DNA of 64,000 nucleotides, from the NCBI RefSeq assembly GCF_019823105.1, contig NZ_CP081959.1:62001-126000 (forward strand). Direction: 5' to 3'. This DNA comes from Halobaculum magnesiiphilum (lineage in GTDB: Archaea; Halobacteriota; Halobacteria; Halobacteriales; Haloferacaceae). Shown here piece by piece: positions 17,789 through 25,803 of this stretch. Within the stretch, counting starts at the first letter, position 1. Each line of letters begins with the position of its first letter. Made by a program: the position numbers and the translations under genes. The notes under the pieces are model-generated. The model searched no databases. It saw only the letters and a program-made list of their open reading frames with translations, and was not told where the DNA came from.

Positions 17789-19009
17789 TCAGTACTCTAC
17801 TACTGGCTGAACCGGCATTCGTTCAAGACGGCGATGACATGGGATACAGAGTGTCAGGAGGTTACTTGGAACATTTGAGTCCTCAACTGACTGAGTCGGA
17901 TCATTATAGAACTGTCGCCGTGGAATCCGGTGGTGAACCGGGAGATCACGTCCGAACTGGTCTCGGTGTGTATCGCGGTCCATACCGCAGCGCAGGCAGG
18001 ACTCGTTGTCACGGGTGATGATCTCCTCACGAATCTGTGGCCAGTTCGAGCCAAACGGAACTGTCTCAGTATCTGACTGACGGTAGTTTTCTAGATAGTC
18101 CGGGTCGGCCGCTTGAAGGGCTGTTCGCCACGTTCCGAATTCACGCTGATACGGATCGATGGTGAAATTCCCGTGTTCGTTCATTTCCGTCGTTGTCGGT
18201 GGATGGCCCAGCTCATTCGCAACAGCCCGCAGTTCGGCTAATAACTCCTCCCGTGGGATTCACCACCGCTCATTCGGCTCGAAGCCGTCAGCTCGGAGAG
18301 CTTCATTCCACGAACCGAATCGCTCCTGATAGACTGCTGCACTCCATTTCCCTTGGTTCCGCATCTCATCCTTCCGAGGGACATGGCTTAGATCTTCGGC
18401 GAGACTGTTGAGTTCGGATATCAGATCCTCCTCGCTCACATCCCATACGGAGTGGACTTCCAACCTCGCCTGCCGAAGAGCACGATTCCATGTTCCAAAC
18501 GCTCGCTTGTACGAATTCGTGGTGTAGGGGCCACTCCGGTCCATTTCATCTGTTGTGGGCGGTCGACCCAGTTTCTCAGCGAACCCCTGTAAGGCAGTAA
18601 TGAGTGTCTCTTCGGAGAGGTTCATTTCGACGTTCGGCTCAAAACCGGCCGCCCGTAGTGCTGAATTCCACCCTCCAAATCGCTTGCAGTATGTCTTCAC
18701 CGAATACTCTCCATGAGTACCGTATTCGCGCTCTGACGGAGTTCCACCTACGATGTCGGCAACTGATTTGAGATCAGTAAGAAGGTCCTCTTCGGGCGTC
18801 ACTGGTCGTCCGTTTGGATCGTTCGTTCCGGTTTGAAGTCCGGCAGCCTCGAGTGCGCTATTCCACGACCCGAACCGATTTCCGTACGTCTTCGAAGCAT
18901 GAGGTCCTGAATCGTCCATCTCACTCTGCGACGGGGGCCGACCGAGTTTCTCAGCGAACTTCTGGAGCCGATTGAGGAGTTCATCGTCTGAGTACAGCTT
19001 CGTGCCCAT
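17789..19009 (-). pseudogene. HNH endonuclease with homing-associated repeats, split by an in-frame TGA
   Basis: One frame of 407 codons is broken by a single TGA at 18260-18262, after GFEPNERW. Before it lie four repeats of about 55 residues with the homing-endonuclease-associated pattern (LGRPPxxxEM...YxxRFGxWNxALxxAG). After it the same frame continues through another repeat (LGHPPTTTEMNEHG) into an HNH domain: CLRCGMDRDTH, VHHRIPRRQF and LCIPCHRRLE. The two pieces also stand as separate frames, 18260-19009 (repeats only) and 17789-18184 (HNH). Full-length paralogues at 20709-21791 and 48605-49738 show the intact arrangement. Unlike them it lacks the N-terminal C2H2 finger. Recently inactivated, or made as a repeat-only protein. 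Confidence 0.82.
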
Positions 19010-19100
19010 GATCTCTGAGGGGGTTGAGTCACTCAGTTTGGATCTGGCTCAGTATTTGAATGTCCGCTCTGGTGTCTGTGATCCGTCATCGATGTTGGCT

Positions 19101-19131
19101 GCCCCGCACCCTCTCAGGGGCCCGAAAAACG
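19101..19131 (-). promoter_or_regulatory. Hairpin leader element 4 (HNH pseudogene)
   Basis: Coding strand: TTTTTCGGG, arms GCCCC and GGGGC, loop TGAGAGGGTGC. It lies about 90 bases before the start at 19009, farther than usual. Confidence 0.7.
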
Positions 19132-19144
19132 GAGGCAAAGCCTG

Positions 19145-19187
19145 TTAACCAACAATAGGGGGAATTCACGCGGAGTGCGTTGGTTAA
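19145..19187. repeat. TTAACCAAC inverted repeat, copy 2
   Basis: TTAACCAAC (19145-19153) and GTTGGTTAA (19179-19187), 25-base spacer. It lies 10 bases beyond the stop of the 73-residue gene at 19197. Confidence 0.7.
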
Positions 19188-19196
19188 GAACAGAGC

Positions 19197-19418
19197 TTAC
19201 TCTTCATCCTCACGTAGCTCTTCAGCCTTCCACTTGAGTCGGCGCAGAATCTGCGTTCGATTCTGGTGGGCGTTCTCGTAGGCAACACACTCTTGTAGAG
19301 TCTCCATATCGGGAATCGTCGCGATACCGGCCTTGACCAATCGGTAATTCGGTGCTTCAAGACGCTTCTCAGGTGGGAATTCGTCGTCACTCCCGTCGCT
19401 AATCGTGGACTGTTCCAT
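19197..19418 (-). CDS. Small helical protein of unknown function
   Basis: 73 residues, acidic N-terminus, then a helical segment with charged heptads (YENAHQNRTQILRRLKWKAEEL) that could form a short coiled coil. No family recognised, but it is preceded by hairpin element 5 only 9 bases from the ATG and followed by a TTAACCAAC repeat, the standard framing of backbone genes here. Confidence 0.6.
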   Translation of the reverse strand: MEQSTISDGSDDEFPPEKRLEAPNYRLVKAGIATIPDMETLQECVAYENAHQNRTQILRRLKWKAEELREDEE

Positions 19419-19426
19419 CTCTGTAG

Positions 19427-19455
19427 GCCTCCACCTCTTGAGGGTGAGAAAAACA
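19427..19455 (-). promoter_or_regulatory. Hairpin leader element 5
   Basis: Coding strand: TTTTTCTC, arms CCTC and GAGG, loop AAGAGGTG. Ends 9 bases before the start at 19418. Confidence 0.55.
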
Positions 19456-19484
19456 GAACAGACGACTACATCACCGACGTGGCG

Positions 19485-20642
19485 TCAGACCATCGCCTCT
19501 AGGAACCGCTCACGCAGCACGTTCTCGCGCTCTTCGAACTGCTCGACTTTCTCCTGCAGGTCCTCGCTGACGCGCTCGATGCTCGCCAGCGCTCGTTCGC
19601 CGGCCAGCGAGGCCTGTGACCCGTCGTCACCGTCCGCCTCTAACTGCTGCTCGTAGGCCTGCTCGACGCGCTCGATCGTGCCTTCCGGATTGAACAGGAT
19701 GTCGTTGGCGATGCGGACGTACTGATCGAGGGATGCCCCCTCTTTCCCCTGGAAGAAGTGGGTGAGGGCGTACGTCGCGCCGGAATGCAGCGTCCACATA
19801 TCGATCTCGAAGGGGGACGCCGCATTGGCTTCTGCATCGCCGGCGGCACGCTCGGCCAGGTAGTCCGGGAACCCCAGCAGGGTGTAGAACTCCGTGACGG
19901 TGAACGGGAGTTCGGAGAAGTCGAGGTCGATGTCCTGGGCGTCCCGGATGAACTCGAAGAGGTCATCGGCGACGAGTTCGACCTGTGCGAGGAGTTCCTC
20001 CCACCAGGTCCGGAAGTTCCGGACGTCGCCGACGTGTTTGATGACCTCCTTGTCGGTGAGCGATCGCATCGTGTTCGAGCAGTAGCCATCCTGAGCGAAC
20101 CCCTCCACGTAGACGGCGTGCTCGCCGAAGAAGTCGTAGCCCGACGTGACGCCCATCGTAATCGGGTCCGACCGACCGGGAAGGCGCACCTCGAGGCCGT
20201 CGAACATGATGTCCATATGGACTTCGCCGCCGCCCCGGTAGCGCCGAATCTCGCCGAACATCACCTCGCCCAGCGGCGTCCCGTCGATGGTCTCCTCGCG
20301 GAGGACCTCCTCTAGCGGCCCGTAGACGTCGACCGGGTTGATGATCGAGTACGAGTCAGTCGGGATATGGAATAGCGACTCCGTCTCGGTGTCCCCATCC
20401 GCTTCTGCTTGCAATCGCGACGGCTCGACGATTGCGTTGAACCGCTCGGTTTCGACCCACTCGTCGGTGTACGGGTTGCGATATGCGACTGCTGTATCGA
20501 CCGCCTGTGGGAGGTTTCGAATCGCCTCACTGAAGCTGATTGGTTCGGGACCTCCGTATTGCTCGGCGTACCACTCGGGTAGTTCAGTCTCGGTTCGCCC
20601 ATCGAGGCCTGCGAAGACCGTAGCTTCCTCTGGGTCTTTCAT
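19485..20642 (-). CDS. DUF932-like plasmid/phage protein
   Basis: 385 residues. Segments such as HAVYVEGFAQDGYCSNTM, MDIMFDGLEVRLPGRSDP and a late aromatic-rich region (WTLHSGATYALTHFFQGKEG) match the plasmid- and phage-borne DUF932 type. Function unknown; DUF932 proteins have been linked to plasmid maintenance and recombination. The C-terminus is a charged coiled coil. The ATG at 20642 begins MKDPEEATVFAGLDGRT, a start that recurs in the truncated copy at 21799-21993. Confidence 0.72.
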   Translation of the reverse strand: MKDPEEATVFAGLDGRTETELPEWYAEQYGGPEPISFSEAIRNLPQAVDTAVAYRNPYTDEWVETERFNAIVEPSRLQAEADGDTETESLFHIPTDSYSIINPVDVYGPLEEVLREETIDGTPLGEVMFGEIRRYRGGGEVHMDIMFDGLEVRLPGRSDPITMGVTSGYDFFGEHAVYVEGFAQDGYCSNTMRSLTDKEVIKHVGDVRNFRTWWEELLAQVELVADDLFEFIRDAQDIDLDFSELPFTVTEFYTLLGFPDYLAERAAGDAEANAASPFEIDMWTLHSGATYALTHFFQGKEGASLDQYVRIANDILFNPEGTIERVEQAYEQQLEADGDDGSQASLAGERALASIERVSEDLQEKVEQFEERENVLRERFLEAMV

Positions 20643-20674
20643 AGCATCCTCCGAAGGCGCGAAGCGTTCTGATC

Positions 20675-20704
20675 TGCGCCTCCACCCATCGAGGCGCAAA
20701 AAAC
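20675..20704 (-). promoter_or_regulatory. Hairpin leader element 6 (DUF932-like gene)
   Basis: Coding strand: TTTTTT, arms GCGCCTC and GAGGCGC (perfect 7 bp), loop GATGGGTG. One of the clearest copies; 33 bases before the start at 20642. Confidence 0.75.
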
Positions 20705-20708
20705 GACG

Positions 20709-21791
20709 CTACGACTGTCGGCACTCGTGAGCTTGGATTCGCTCTGGCAGCCCGGCTTTTCCACAGAGCGGACACTCGACGAGTGGTGTCGGCGGAAGAT
20801 TCTGCCACGCAGCAAGGGCTCCTCGGAGATGGGCTTTCGTCTCTGCCGACTCGGCGCTTTCGAGGCCACTGTTGAGGTGCCTCCGGAGTCGTTCTCTGTT
20901 CGTGAGATCGCCTGGATCGGGCGTCAGGATAGGCTCGTCTGTCCGTTGCATTTGAATCACGAGGGGTTGCCCCTCATCCTCTCGTAGGGGGAGAGCAACA
21001 CCCTCCAGCCCTCCTCGCTTTGGTGGCTGGGTGGCGTCGATAATCGTATCCAATCGCTGCGGGGCGACGGCTTCCCAGATGAGATGATGCTTCGAACAGA
21101 CCGTCACGAGATTCGAGACTCGATTCGCCTGTTCGTGGTCAAACTGCCCATCGGGGGTGACAAAGAACTTCCGCGGGACCAAATGATGGACAGAGATGTC
21201 CTTCCCAACTTGCTCTTGATGATCCGCTTGGGTAATCCCACACCACGGCGTTTGGCACTGGAAGTCATCACGTTCCAGTGCTTGCCGCCGTTTCTCCGGC
21301 CAATTTGGCCCGTACGGAATCTCTGAGCGTTCTTGATAGGACCGTGGTTGTGAGAAGCCAGCTTCGTTGAGTGCCTCTTTCCACCCGCCAAACCGGTGGT
21401 CATACGTCCATCTATGATACTCCCCAATCCGATCCATCTCCCCGCTCGATGGCGGGCGACCGAGCTGCTCCGCAAGGCGGTCTATCTCATCCAACAGGTC
21501 CTGATCGGTGAGTCGGAATTTCCGGTTTGGAGCGTAGCCAGCCTCACGAAGCGCCTCGTTCCAACTCCCGAATTTGTTCTGACAAACGCGCTGAGAATAC
21601 TCTCCGTGCTCGCTCATCTCTTTCGCTGTCGGCGGTTTTCCTAATTTATCTGCGACACGCTGAATGTCGTCGAGAATTATGTCCGCGTCTGTTACGATCT
21701 GGTCGCGACGATGGACCGCGGTTACGTGGCCACCCAACTCGTTGGAGGTCGCAAAAGACTCGCCACAGTGGTCACAAATATGGTCGGTCAA
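20709..21791 (-). CDS. C2H2 zinc-finger/homing-repeat/HNH protein with fused C-terminal domain
   Basis: 360 residues from a TTG at 21791, chosen because GGAGGTGA lies 8 bases upstream and no ATG gives a sensible N-terminus. Order: C2H2 finger (CDHCGESFATSNELGGHVTAVH), two homing-associated repeats, an HNH domain (CQTPWCG, VHHLVPRKFF, CSKHHLIW), a linker, and a C-terminal helical/zinc segment (LPPTPLVECPLCGKAGLPERIQAH). That last domain exists as a separate gene at 48327-48539. Predicted DNA-binding endonuclease; the target is unknown. It starts 8 bases after the stop of a truncated DUF932 copy. Confidence 0.78.
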   Translation of the reverse strand: MTDHICDHCGESFATSNELGGHVTAVHRRDQIVTDADIILDDIQRVADKLGKPPTAKEMSEHGEYSQRVCQNKFGSWNEALREAGYAPNRKFRLTDQDLLDEIDRLAEQLGRPPSSGEMDRIGEYHRWTYDHRFGGWKEALNEAGFSQPRSYQERSEIPYGPNWPEKRRQALERDDFQCQTPWCGITQADHQEQVGKDISVHHLVPRKFFVTPDGQFDHEQANRVSNLVTVCSKHHLIWEAVAPQRLDTIIDATQPPKRGGLEGVALPLREDEGQPLVIQMQRTDEPILTPDPGDLTNRERLRRHLNSGLESAESAETKAHLRGALAAWQNLPPTPLVECPLCGKAGLPERIQAHECRQS

Positions 21792-21798
21792 AGCTCCG

Positions 21799-21993
21799 TC
21801 ACCTCCCTCCGCCGTTCCCCCGTAATGCGTTATAAACTCTCGACCCGCTGAGTGACTGTAGAAGATCACGAACCGCCTCGGCAAAGGTCAGAGGGTCTGC
21901 ATCCCCGTGTCGCTCTCGGTACCACTCGGGTAGTTCGGTGTCGGTACGTCCATCGACGCCAGCGAAGATGGTTCTGGACTCTGGATCTTTCAT
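21799..21993 (-). pseudogene. Truncated duplicate of the DUF932-like gene start
   Basis: 64 codons. The first 45 or so (MKDPESRTIFAGVDGRTDTE, then LPEWYRERHG...) parallel the start of the DUF932-like protein at 20642 almost position by position. The similarity then stops and the frame runs out into unrelated residues before the HNH gene. Hairpin element 7 precedes it as in the full gene. It is best read as a duplicated 5' end left by recombination that placed the HNH gene downstream. Confidence 0.72.
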
Positions 21994-22044
21994 TGCAGTC
22001 ACCTCACTTCAGGAGTCCTCGTCGACGTGCGACTGCATCGTCTC

Positions 22045-22077
22045 GCGCCCTGCGCCCCTCTTCCGGGCGGAAAAACA
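22045..22077 (-). promoter_or_regulatory. Hairpin leader element 7 (truncated DUF932 copy)
   Basis: Coding strand: TTTTTCCG, arms CGCCC and GGGCG, loop with AAGAGGGGCG. It lies 52 bases before the start at 21993. Confidence 0.55.
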
Positions 22078-22085
22078 ACACTACG

Positions 22086-22123
22086 TTAACCAACATTTGG
22101 CTTCGAGAGAGAATGTTGGTTAA
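22086..22123. repeat. TTAACCAAC inverted repeat, copy 3
   Basis: TTAACCAACATT (22086-22097) and AATGTTGGTTAA (22112-22123), perfect 12-base arms. It lies between the stop of the ABC ATPase gene (22160) and the truncated DUF932 copy. Confidence 0.75.
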
Positions 22124-22159
22124 ACAAGAGTCTGGTCTGAGATTTTGGAGCTAACGAAA

Positions 22160-23221
22160 CTACTTGCGTTCTGGAATCAGGTGGAGTGACTCTTGCGGAA
22201 TTAGTACTTGGACTTCTGAGCCGTTCTCGAGCGCCAGCCGCTCGAACGTCGGCGGGCGAACATTTGCTATGAGTGTGAGCGTTCCTGCTACAATCTCGAT
22301 TTCAATCCGGTACTCACTTCCCTCGTTCAACCACCGAGCTACCGTGCCCGTGACTGTGTTCGCCGTCCCGTCACCGTCAGCAAGAGGTGGTGTTTCGACC
22401 TCTATCCGTGATGGATGAATACAAACCGTGACGGTCGATGTGGAGACATCTGGCGCAGATGTCTGGAACTGAACGTCCCCGACCTGAACCATAACTCCGT
22501 CTTTGCTTCGGTCGGCCACTGTCCCCTCGAAGAGGTTCTCGTTCCCAGTAAAGCGGGCGACGAATTGGTTTGTTGGCCGCGTGAGTACCGCCGATGAAGA
22601 GTCCACTTGTTCGAGGGCTCCGTCTCGAACGATGGCGATTCGATCACCGAGTGCCGTCGCCGTCCGCTGGTCGTGCGTGACATAAAGAACCGGAATCTCG
22701 ATCGACTTGAACAGGCTGTGTAGCTCGTCCCGGAGCCGCTTCCGGATCGGTGCGTCGAGGCTCGACAACGGTTCGTCGAGGAGTAGGATGTCCGGGTCGG
22801 TCGCTAGCGTTCGTGCGAGCGCGACCCGTTGTCGTTCCCCACCAGAGAGCTTCGGGGGCTTTCTATCAAGGACTCCCTCTAGTTCGAGAAGGGTCGCGAG
22901 TTCGTCAGCGCGATCGCTGGCTGTAGCTGCGTATTCGATGTTTTCCCGGGCGGTCATGTGGGGGAAGAGCGCTCCATCCTGGAAGACCATCCCCACGTGT
23001 CGATCTTGGAGCGGTAAGCCGACCAGTTCTCGCCCATCAAGCTGAATCGACCCCGAATCGGGGCTGGTGATCCCGGCGATTAGCGAGAGGAGCGTCGTCT
23101 TTCCGCTGCCAGACGGTCCCAAGACTGCGAGTACTTCTTCCTCGACTGTCAGGTCCACCGGACCGAAGTCGAACTGACCGTAGGCTTTGCGAAGTCGAGA
23201 GAGTTCGAGTGTCATTCCCAT
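22160..23221 (-). CDS. wtpC: Tungstate/molybdate-type ABC transporter ATPase
   Basis: 353 residues. Walker A GPSGSGKTTLL near residue 33, ABC signature LSGGERQRVALARTLA, Walker B DILLLDEPLSSLD, H-loop in YVTHDQRT, and a C-terminal TOBE/MOP-like oxyanion-regulatory domain of about 110 residues. It powers import through the permease at 23212. The permease stop overlaps an internal ATG at 23215 as ATGA, which is the likelier start than 23221. Specificity for tungstate or molybdate rests on the whole cassette; sulfate or another oxyanion is possible. Confidence 0.86.
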   Translation of the reverse strand: MGMTLELSRLRKAYGQFDFGPVDLTVEEEVLAVLGPSGSGKTTLLSLIAGITSPDSGSIQLDGRELVGLPLQDRHVGMVFQDGALFPHMTARENIEYAATASDRADELATLLELEGVLDRKPPKLSGGERQRVALARTLATDPDILLLDEPLSSLDAPIRKRLRDELHSLFKSIEIPVLYVTHDQRTATALGDRIAIVRDGALEQVDSSSAVLTRPTNQFVARFTGNENLFEGTVADRSKDGVMVQVGDVQFQTSAPDVSTSTVTVCIHPSRIEVETPPLADGDGTANTVTGTVARWLNEGSEYRIEIEIVAGTLTLIANVRPPTFERLALENGSEVQVLIPQESLHLIPERK

Positions 23222-24027
23222 GGGTTCGAGGCAACGGTATTGAGAATCAACAGGGCCGCGGCAGCGATCAGTACTAACAGTATCGCCACCGGATAGGCGT
23301 TATCTAAGCCGAGTTCAATAAACGCCACCCAGATCTGAACCGGCATTGTCCGTGGATAGTACGCCAGCATCATCGTCGCGCCGAACTCACCGATCGCTCG
23401 TGCGAAGGCAAGCGTTATGCCAGCGAGAATTCCTGGGCCAGCAAGGGGCAGCGTCACATTACGGGCGGTCGTCCATCGGCTCTTTCCGAGCGAGCGAGAG
23501 GCGTATTCGAGCGTCTGGTCGACGCTCTCGAACGCCGCTTTCGCGGTGACGACCACGAACGGCGACGCGACGAATGTCTGGGCTAGTACTACTCCAGCGA
23601 GCGACCGTGTGAGCGGGAACCCGGCAGCAATCGCGGCTTCACCGAGCGGCGAGTTGGGGCCGAAGACAGTGAGCAACACGATTCCGCCAACCGTCGGGGG
23701 GAGCACCAACGGGAGGACCACGACTGCGAGAACTATCTTCGTTATAGCCCCGTCGGTACGTGCGAGCCAGTACGCGAGCGGCAAGCCGAACGAGGTGGCG
23801 ATAACTGTGCTAATCGACGCCGACAGAAGCGATGTCGTCGCCGAATCCACGACGGTCGGACTGTTCATCCGAGCAAGAATCTCTCCGGCCGGTACCGAGA
23901 GAAACAGCGACACCAGAGGCACAACGTAATACAGGAGTAGCACACCCCCGAGGACGAGCGCAACGCTGAGCCAGTCGAACCCGAACATGCTCGTGCCCGA
24001 TCGATTCGAGTGCGAACCTGTCGCCAT
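23212..24027 (-). CDS. wtpB: Tungstate/molybdate-type ABC transporter permease
   Basis: 271 residues with six hydrophobic segments and the EAA-like coupling loop EYASRSLGKSRWTTARNVTLP. The C-terminal half has the FARAIGEFGATMMLAYYPRTMP motif shared by ModB/WtpB/CysT permeases. It begins directly after the stop of the binding-protein gene and overlaps the ATPase gene, so the three form one operon read leftward from 25041. Confidence 0.88.
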   Translation of the reverse strand: MATGSHSNRSGTSMFGFDWLSVALVLGGVLLLYYVVPLVSLFLSVPAGEILARMNSPTVVDSATTSLLSASISTVIATSFGLPLAYWLARTDGAITKIVLAVVVLPLVLPPTVGGIVLLTVFGPNSPLGEAAIAAGFPLTRSLAGVVLAQTFVASPFVVVTAKAAFESVDQTLEYASRSLGKSRWTTARNVTLPLAGPGILAGITLAFARAIGEFGATMMLAYYPRTMPVQIWVAFIELGLDNAYPVAILLVLIAAAALLILNTVASNPWE

Positions 24028-25041
24028 TCAAATCAGGACAGTGATGTCCGAGACCGTCGACGATAGCTCTTTGTGGGATTCGCCGAGTCGAGATTGAGTC
24101 CCGCCGGATTGGTCGGTTGCCTGTCTGACACTCTGGGGCACGTCGCCCGTATAGGCAGGGAATTGATCGCGCAAGAGGAATCCGTGTTCTTTGAGATAAC
24201 TCCCGGTCGTATGAATGTCGAAGACGGAAACGGCAGCGTCGCTCATGTGTCGAATGGTCGAGCCGTAACTGATGAGCCCACCCTGTATTTCTTGGCCGCT
24301 TGGTAGTGTGTACGAGGCCGTTGAGTACCAATCTTCGGCATACTGTGGTTTACTCAGATTGATCTGGTCCGGCAACTCGATGTACTCGTAATCGCGTTCC
24401 AAAGCCATATTGCGGTAAGTGATTGCGGCGTCGATGGAACCGGTCTCGAATTGACTGATTAACGATGTTTCGGGATAGATCTGATCCCGTTGGAGGATCT
24501 GTTCTCTGAGACTCGATGCGTCGTCGTAGTAGCGTGAAGCGAGTTCGAGCATGAAGAGTGTACGATATCCAAGCGGGTCTTGGTCGGGGTCGGTTCGGCC
24601 GATGTTCACGTTCCCGTTGACCATTGGTTCGTACCAACTCTCGGTTCCGGCGTCGGCCAGACGTACCCCGTTGTCTGTGTCCGGATTGTACGCGATGACG
24701 ATTGAGTTGCTGGTAAACACGGAGTGCCACGACGGTGAAAGTGGCTCTTCAAAGAGCGCCACGTCGGCGACTGAGACGATATCGGGATCGCGTTGCCCTT
24801 CATCGATCATCCGAGCGACGGTTGCAGAGCCGTGCGCCTCAATTTCAACTGGGACATCCACAGCAGGCTTGAGTCCGTTGGCTAGTGCGTTCTGGAGGCT
24901 GCCAGCTGCAAGGATGGCAACCGTCGTTGATTGGGTCCGATCTCGACTACGCTCACCTGTACAGCCCGAAAATCCAGTGACAGCCGCCGTCCCGGTAGTC
25001 AAGAAAAACCGTCGTCGCGTAGTCAGAGATCCATCATTCAT
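24028..25041 (-). CDS. wtpA: Oxyanion-binding lipoprotein (tungstate/molybdate type)
   Basis: 337 residues. The N-terminus has a Tat signal (TTRRRFFLTTGTAAVTG) and a lipobox ending in GFSGC, so the protein is exported folded and lipid-anchored. The mature part has the ModA/WtpA opening VAILAAGSLQNAL and the YNPDTDNGVRL hinge region. It captures the anion and hands it to the permease. First gene of the operon; the start lies just left of the operator-like palindrome at 25061-25086. Confidence 0.85.
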   Translation of the reverse strand: MNDGSLTTRRRFFLTTGTAAVTGFSGCTGERSRDRTQSTTVAILAAGSLQNALANGLKPAVDVPVEIEAHGSATVARMIDEGQRDPDIVSVADVALFEEPLSPSWHSVFTSNSIVIAYNPDTDNGVRLADAGTESWYEPMVNGNVNIGRTDPDQDPLGYRTLFMLELASRYYDDASSLREQILQRDQIYPETSLISQFETGSIDAAITYRNMALERDYEYIELPDQINLSKPQYAEDWYSTASYTLPSGQEIQGGLISYGSTIRHMSDAAVSVFDIHTTGSYLKEHGFLLRDQFPAYTGDVPQSVRQATDQSGGTQSRLGESHKELSSTVSDITVLI

Positions 25042-25060
25042 CCATACGAGATAGAGAATA

Positions 25061-25086
25061 GTTTGAGAGAAAAGCTTATCTCAAAC
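25061..25086. promoter_or_regulatory. Palindromic operator between transporter operon and Tfx gene
   Basis: GTTTGAGA (25061-25068) and TCTCAAAC (25079-25086) are perfect 8-base arms 10 bases apart, in the 63-base gap between divergent starts. A further half site GTTTGA lies at 25093-25098. Probable binding site of the adjacent Tfx-type protein. Confidence 0.6.
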
Positions 25087-25104
25087 ACATCTGTTTGACT
25101 CTCC

Positions 25105-25530
25105 ATGACCACTGCTGCATCAACGACATTAACCGAACGGCAGATAGAGGTACTCGAACTCCGAGAGCAGGGGCAGACCCAACAAGAGGTGGCGGACCGA
25201 TTGGGAACGACCGATTCGAATATCAGTGCTATCGAACGAGCGGCAGAACAGAACATCAAGAAGGCCCGTCGGACATTGGAACTCGTCCGGACGATCCGGT
25301 CGCCGATCCAGTTTTCCGTCTCCCCAGGGACGAGTTTTGATGAGCTGGTTGCCAGCGTTTATTCACACGCAGACGAAGCTGGAGTCAAAATTGCACACTG
25401 CCGTCCAGAACTCTATACACATCTCTATGGAGTTCTCGAAGAATGTACGGACCAGAATGAACTGAAGACGAACATCGATGTGGGAATTACCAACGAGGGC
25501 GAGGTAAGGGTTTTTACTGAGGACTTCTGA
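25105..25530 (+). CDS. tfx: Tfx-family DNA-binding regulator
   Basis: 141 residues. N-terminal HTH (LTERQIEVLELREQGQTQQE, then VADRLGTTDSNISAIERAA) followed by the Tfx-specific basic helix NIKKARRTLELV and a C-terminal acidic domain. Tfx from Methanothermobacter binds upstream of the molybdenum formylmethanofuran dehydrogenase operon in a molybdate-dependent way. Here the gene is divergent from an oxyanion transporter with a palindrome between them, which supports control of molybdate/tungstate uptake. Confidence 0.87.
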   Translation: MTTAASTTLTERQIEVLELREQGQTQQEVADRLGTTDSNISAIERAAEQNIKKARRTLELVRTIRSPIQFSVSPGTSFDELVASVYSHADEAGVKIAHCRPELYTHLYGVLEECTDQNELKTNIDVGITNEGEVRVFTEDF

Positions 25531-25704
25531 GCGGGGTTTGGCCGTTGAATATCGTCGAACTGTCTCCCCACAAACCGGCGGCGCTCCTCGAACAATTTTG
25601 TCAAGAGCCCGGAATGCAGATGTCTTGTCCCAGACGAATCAGAACGAATGTTCCCGGCTAGGGCGACGAGGCGGACGAACTAAATCTATACAATCGAGCC
25701 CTTC
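25531..25704. other. Gap with no recognised feature
   Basis: 174 bases after the Tfx stop and before the short coupled reading frame at 25705. No repeat, promoter or coding signal that I can support. Confidence 0.35.
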
Positions 25705-25803
25705 TCAACAATACTGTTCCAGTCCGCGCCCGATTTTCTCGAGCGCCTCGACACCACGTTCGAGGAGCTGGTGGGTGGCTCGCGCCAGTCGAAGCGTCTC
25801 CAT
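25705..25803 (-). CDS. Possible 32-residue coupled peptide
   Basis: ATG at 25803 overlaps the TGA of the DUF6166-like gene by one base (TGATG), an arrangement typical of translational coupling. The peptide begins METLRLARATHQLLERG and is a single amphipathic helix ending in LEQYC. No family recognised. The overlap and the sensible composition argue for a real gene, but its length leaves doubt. Confidence 0.4.
   Translation of the reverse strand: METLRLARATHQLLERGVEALEKIGRGLEQYC

Noticed and set aside
17566-18018. 150-codon frame on the plus strand
   Set aside because: It overlaps the HNH domain on the other strand, which has clear metal- and zinc-site residues.
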